DNA from: Baffinella frigidus
Taxonomy: Eukaryota > Cryptophyceae > Cryptomonadales > Baffinellaceae
NCBI GenBank assembly: GCA_026770585.1
Contig: MU646797.1
Span: forward strand, 211,301-223,772
Reading direction: 5' to 3'
Length of the DNA: 12,472 bases
Positions within the stretch are counted from its first letter, which is position 1. Each line of letters opens with the position of its first letter. The position numbers were made by a program, and so were the translations under genes. The notes under the pieces were generated by a model. That model searched no databases, was not told the origin of the DNA, and was given only the letters and a program-made list of their open reading frames with translations. Positions 11,547 through 12,472 of this stretch are shown in pieces.

Positions 11547-11673
11547 TCAACCCTCAACCCCTCAACCCCTCAACCCTCAACCCTCAACCCTAGCCACCTT
11601 CACTGCCTCAGCGCGCAGAACCATAAACCCCAACCCCTCAACCGTAACCCCGAAACCGTAAACCGTAAACCCA
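11547..11673 (-). repeat. C-rich telomere-like tract (opposite orientation)
   Basis: CCCTCAA, CCCTAAA and CCGTAAA units. With 11342-11513 it forms a head-to-head pair of arrays separated by about 30 bp, and it contains the exon relic at 11598. Confidence 0.8.
11598..11619 (-). pseudogene. Relic of the ENDW exon (LRAEAVK)
   Basis: The minus strand reads CTGCGCGCTGAGGCAGTGAAG then donor GTGGCT. It matches the end QRAEAAK|GTG of the intact copies. The 5' part has been replaced by telomere-like repeat. Confidence 0.45.
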
Positions 11674-11681
11674 AAACGCTA

Positions 11682-11800
11682 CAGGGGTACCTCGCCCATA
11701 AGAAACCGACCCCCCCTAGGACCCTACAGTAGTCCTATGCCGATGGCCCTATGGTGGTCCTAGGGGGAGGGTGCGGTTTCTTATGAGCGAGGTACCCCTG
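11682..11800. mobile_element. Family P element P6, 119 bp, TA-flanked, intronic
   Basis: CAGGGGTACCTCGCCCATAA and TTATGAGCGAGGTACCCCTG ends. TA at 11680-11681 and 11801-11802. It lies between exon relics of the minus-strand gene. Confidence 0.85.
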
Positions 11801-11807
11801 TAGGCAC

Positions 11808-11849
11808 ATTGGCAAAGTCCTCCGCGCGCTGTTACTGGCGGTAAGACTC
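11808..11849 (-). pseudogene. Relic of the ENDW exon with stop codon
   Basis: The frame gives ESYRQ, TAA, QRAEDFAN, aligning with DWYREEQRAEAAK. The stop and the lost AAG|GT donor context mark it as dead. Confidence 0.5.
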
Positions 11850-11850
11850 A

Positions 11851-11970
11851 ACCCTAAACCCTAAACCCTGAACCCTAAACCCCAACCTAGACCCTAAACC
11901 CTAGACCCTACCTGCATCTGGGTGTGGGGTTTGGGGTTTGGGGTTTGGGGTTTGGGGGTTAGGGTTAGGG
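11851..11970. repeat. Telomere-like tracts, C-rich then G-rich
   Basis: CCCTAAA units at 11851-11911 are followed by TTTGGGG and TTAGGG units at 11925-11978. Orientation switches within about 15 bp. Both lie in the intron between exon copies. Confidence 0.8.
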
Positions 11971-11982
11971 TTAGGGTTTCAC

Positions 11983-12028
11983 CTTGGCAGCCTCGGCGCG
12001 CTGTTCCTGGCGGGACCAATCGTTCTCC
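11983..12028 (-). CDS. ENDW-family exon, copy 3
   Basis: GGCTGAG acceptor, then ENDWSRQEQRAEAAK ending AAG before donor GTGAAA. It differs from copies 1 and 2 at two residues. The acceptor is uncertain: AG|AAC (phase 0, 42 bp) would keep the reading frame on repetition, whereas AG|GGAG would not. Charged and helical. Confidence 0.5.
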
Positions 12029-12105
12029 CTCAGCCCTAATCCCAAATCCCTGAGCCACAACCCTGAACCCTGGACAGTAAACAGTGCGCCTTATCGAAGA
12101 CTCTA

Positions 12106-12123
12106 GAATGTTCTAGAACATTC
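12106..12123. promoter_or_regulatory. Perfect four-unit heat-shock-element-like palindrome
   Basis: GAATGTTCTAGAACATTC reads GAA-tg-TTC-ta-GAA-ca-TTC, the inverted pentamer array bound by heat shock factor trimers. The duplicate at 12308-12325 is GAATGTTCTAGACCATTC, with the third unit damaged. On the minus strand it is intronic, 20-40 bases after the exon donor. It may equally be a chance palindrome. Confidence 0.35.
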
Positions 12124-12145
12124 GATTCGTTTAGATGGACAGGAC

Positions 12146-12206
12146 CTTGGCGGCATCGGCGCGCTGCTCCTCGCGGTACCAATCGTTCGCCTTCGCAGCG
12201 ACGTGG
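12146..12206 (-). CDS. ENDW-family exon, copy 2
   Basis: Frame VAAKANDWYREEQRADAAK ends AAG before GTCCTG (donor). The upstream edge is unclear: GCGAAG just before GCGAAC could be the acceptor. If not spliced at the donor it reads VLSI then stops, as does copy 1, so splicing is needed for read-through. Confidence 0.5.
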
Positions 12207-12347
12207 TACACAACCCCAACCCCTAAACCATAAACCGTAAACCCGAAACCACCCGCAACCTACTCATCTTGACTGCGTCACGACAGTGCGCCTCATCGAA
12301 GACGCTAGAATGTTCTAGACCATTCGATTCGTTTAGATGGACAGCAC

Positions 12348-12426
12348 CTTGGCGGCCTCGGCGCGCTGCTCCTCGCGGTACCAATCGTTCTCCTTCGCGC
12401 GTTTCGCCTGCTCACTCCGGGAGGGA
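12348..12426 (-). CDS. ENDW-family exon, copy 1 (longest)
   Basis: From an acceptor-like ATCAAAG, the frame reads SRSEQAKRAKENDWYREEQR then AEAAK and ends at donor GTGCTG. It is rich in K, R, E, Q and A with no proline after the first residues, so it should form a charged single helix or coiled coil. It shares EQR...AAK character with the EVMEHK exon far to the left, but the two are not clearly homologous. The gene continues to the right, outside the window. Confidence 0.55.
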
Positions 12427-12472
12427 CTTTGATTACTAACGTCAGGTTATGAGGTATCAGACAGAGGGGAGG

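Larger units (their letters stand above)
12082..12400. repeat. 203-bp-period duplication of exon plus intron start
   Basis: CAGTGCGCCT.ATCGAAGAC, TAGAATGTTCTAGA, CATTCGATTCGTTTAGATGG and the exon itself occur at 12082-12198 and 12285-12400 with few changes. Exon and downstream intron were duplicated together. The stretch between (12201-12262) is C-rich telomere-like sequence. Confidence 0.85.

Noticed and set aside
11353-11661. 102-codon plus-strand frame with GFGVWGL repeats
   Set aside because: It is the translation of the TTTGGGG heptamer array (7 x 3 = 21 bp) running into C-rich repeat; every frame gives a seven-residue repeat.

Overview
The window looks like nuclear DNA from a eukaryote, probably a protist or alga. 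Three things point that way. Long tracts are built from 7-base telomere-like units (TTTAGGG and variants). Short coding blocks are bounded by GT...AG splice sites. There are no bacterial-style operons, Shine-Dalgarno-led ORFs, tRNA or rRNA. TTTAGGG-type telomeres occur in plants, green algae and many alveolates, and the very repeat-rich, intron-rich look made me think of a chromerid-like alga such as Chromera. That is a guess, not a result. Most computed ORFs are shadows of repeats. The real coding signal lies in short exons that had to be read by hand, almost all on the minus strand.

Layout, left to right. 1-940: poly-G edge, then decayed minus-strand exon copies carrying the peptide ALFASDAEVL, mixed with foldback repeats. 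940-1260: a TIR element of about 300 bp. 1040-2800: eight or more copies of one coiled-coil exon (EVMEHKTVSAATSHRADEQR), one intact (1589-1687) and the others truncated, two of them inside a near-perfect 226-bp tandem duplication; telomere-like sequence lies between copies. 2886-4276: a pile of different foldback elements, several flanked by TA, one nested inside another and one sitting on a splice donor. 3721-4999: a possible small minus-strand gene (about 81 + 57 + 39 codons, second exon coiled coil) with AATAAA at its end.

5047-8517: a same-strand dispersed repeat family (R) whose copies share one 3' end, (CCTAAAGGA)2, but start at different points. This is the pattern expected of SINE/LINE-like retroposons. 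Between copies lies a possible plus-strand exon (5902-6050) that ends in an ankyrin-like motif and a GTGAGT donor. 8645-8842: a strong hairpin and a TA-flanked foldback (family Q). 8981-9737: a 750-bp array of telomere-like heptamers flanked by direct repeats.

9838-10935: a duplicated module into which members of a TA-flanked 105-119-bp foldback family (P) have inserted. Two of those insertions have a matching empty site in the other copy of the module. 11048-12426: the 3' end of a minus-strand gene with iterated short exons (peptide ENDWYREEQRAEAAK), introns made of telomere-like heptamers and a P element, a last exon with a seven-residue GPASGQD repeat, and AATAAA downstream.

Together the window suggests genes built by repeated duplication of short coiled-coil exons, in an area saturated with small non-autonomous mobile elements. 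No transposase or reverse transcriptase is visible, so the elements must be moved by enzymes encoded elsewhere.
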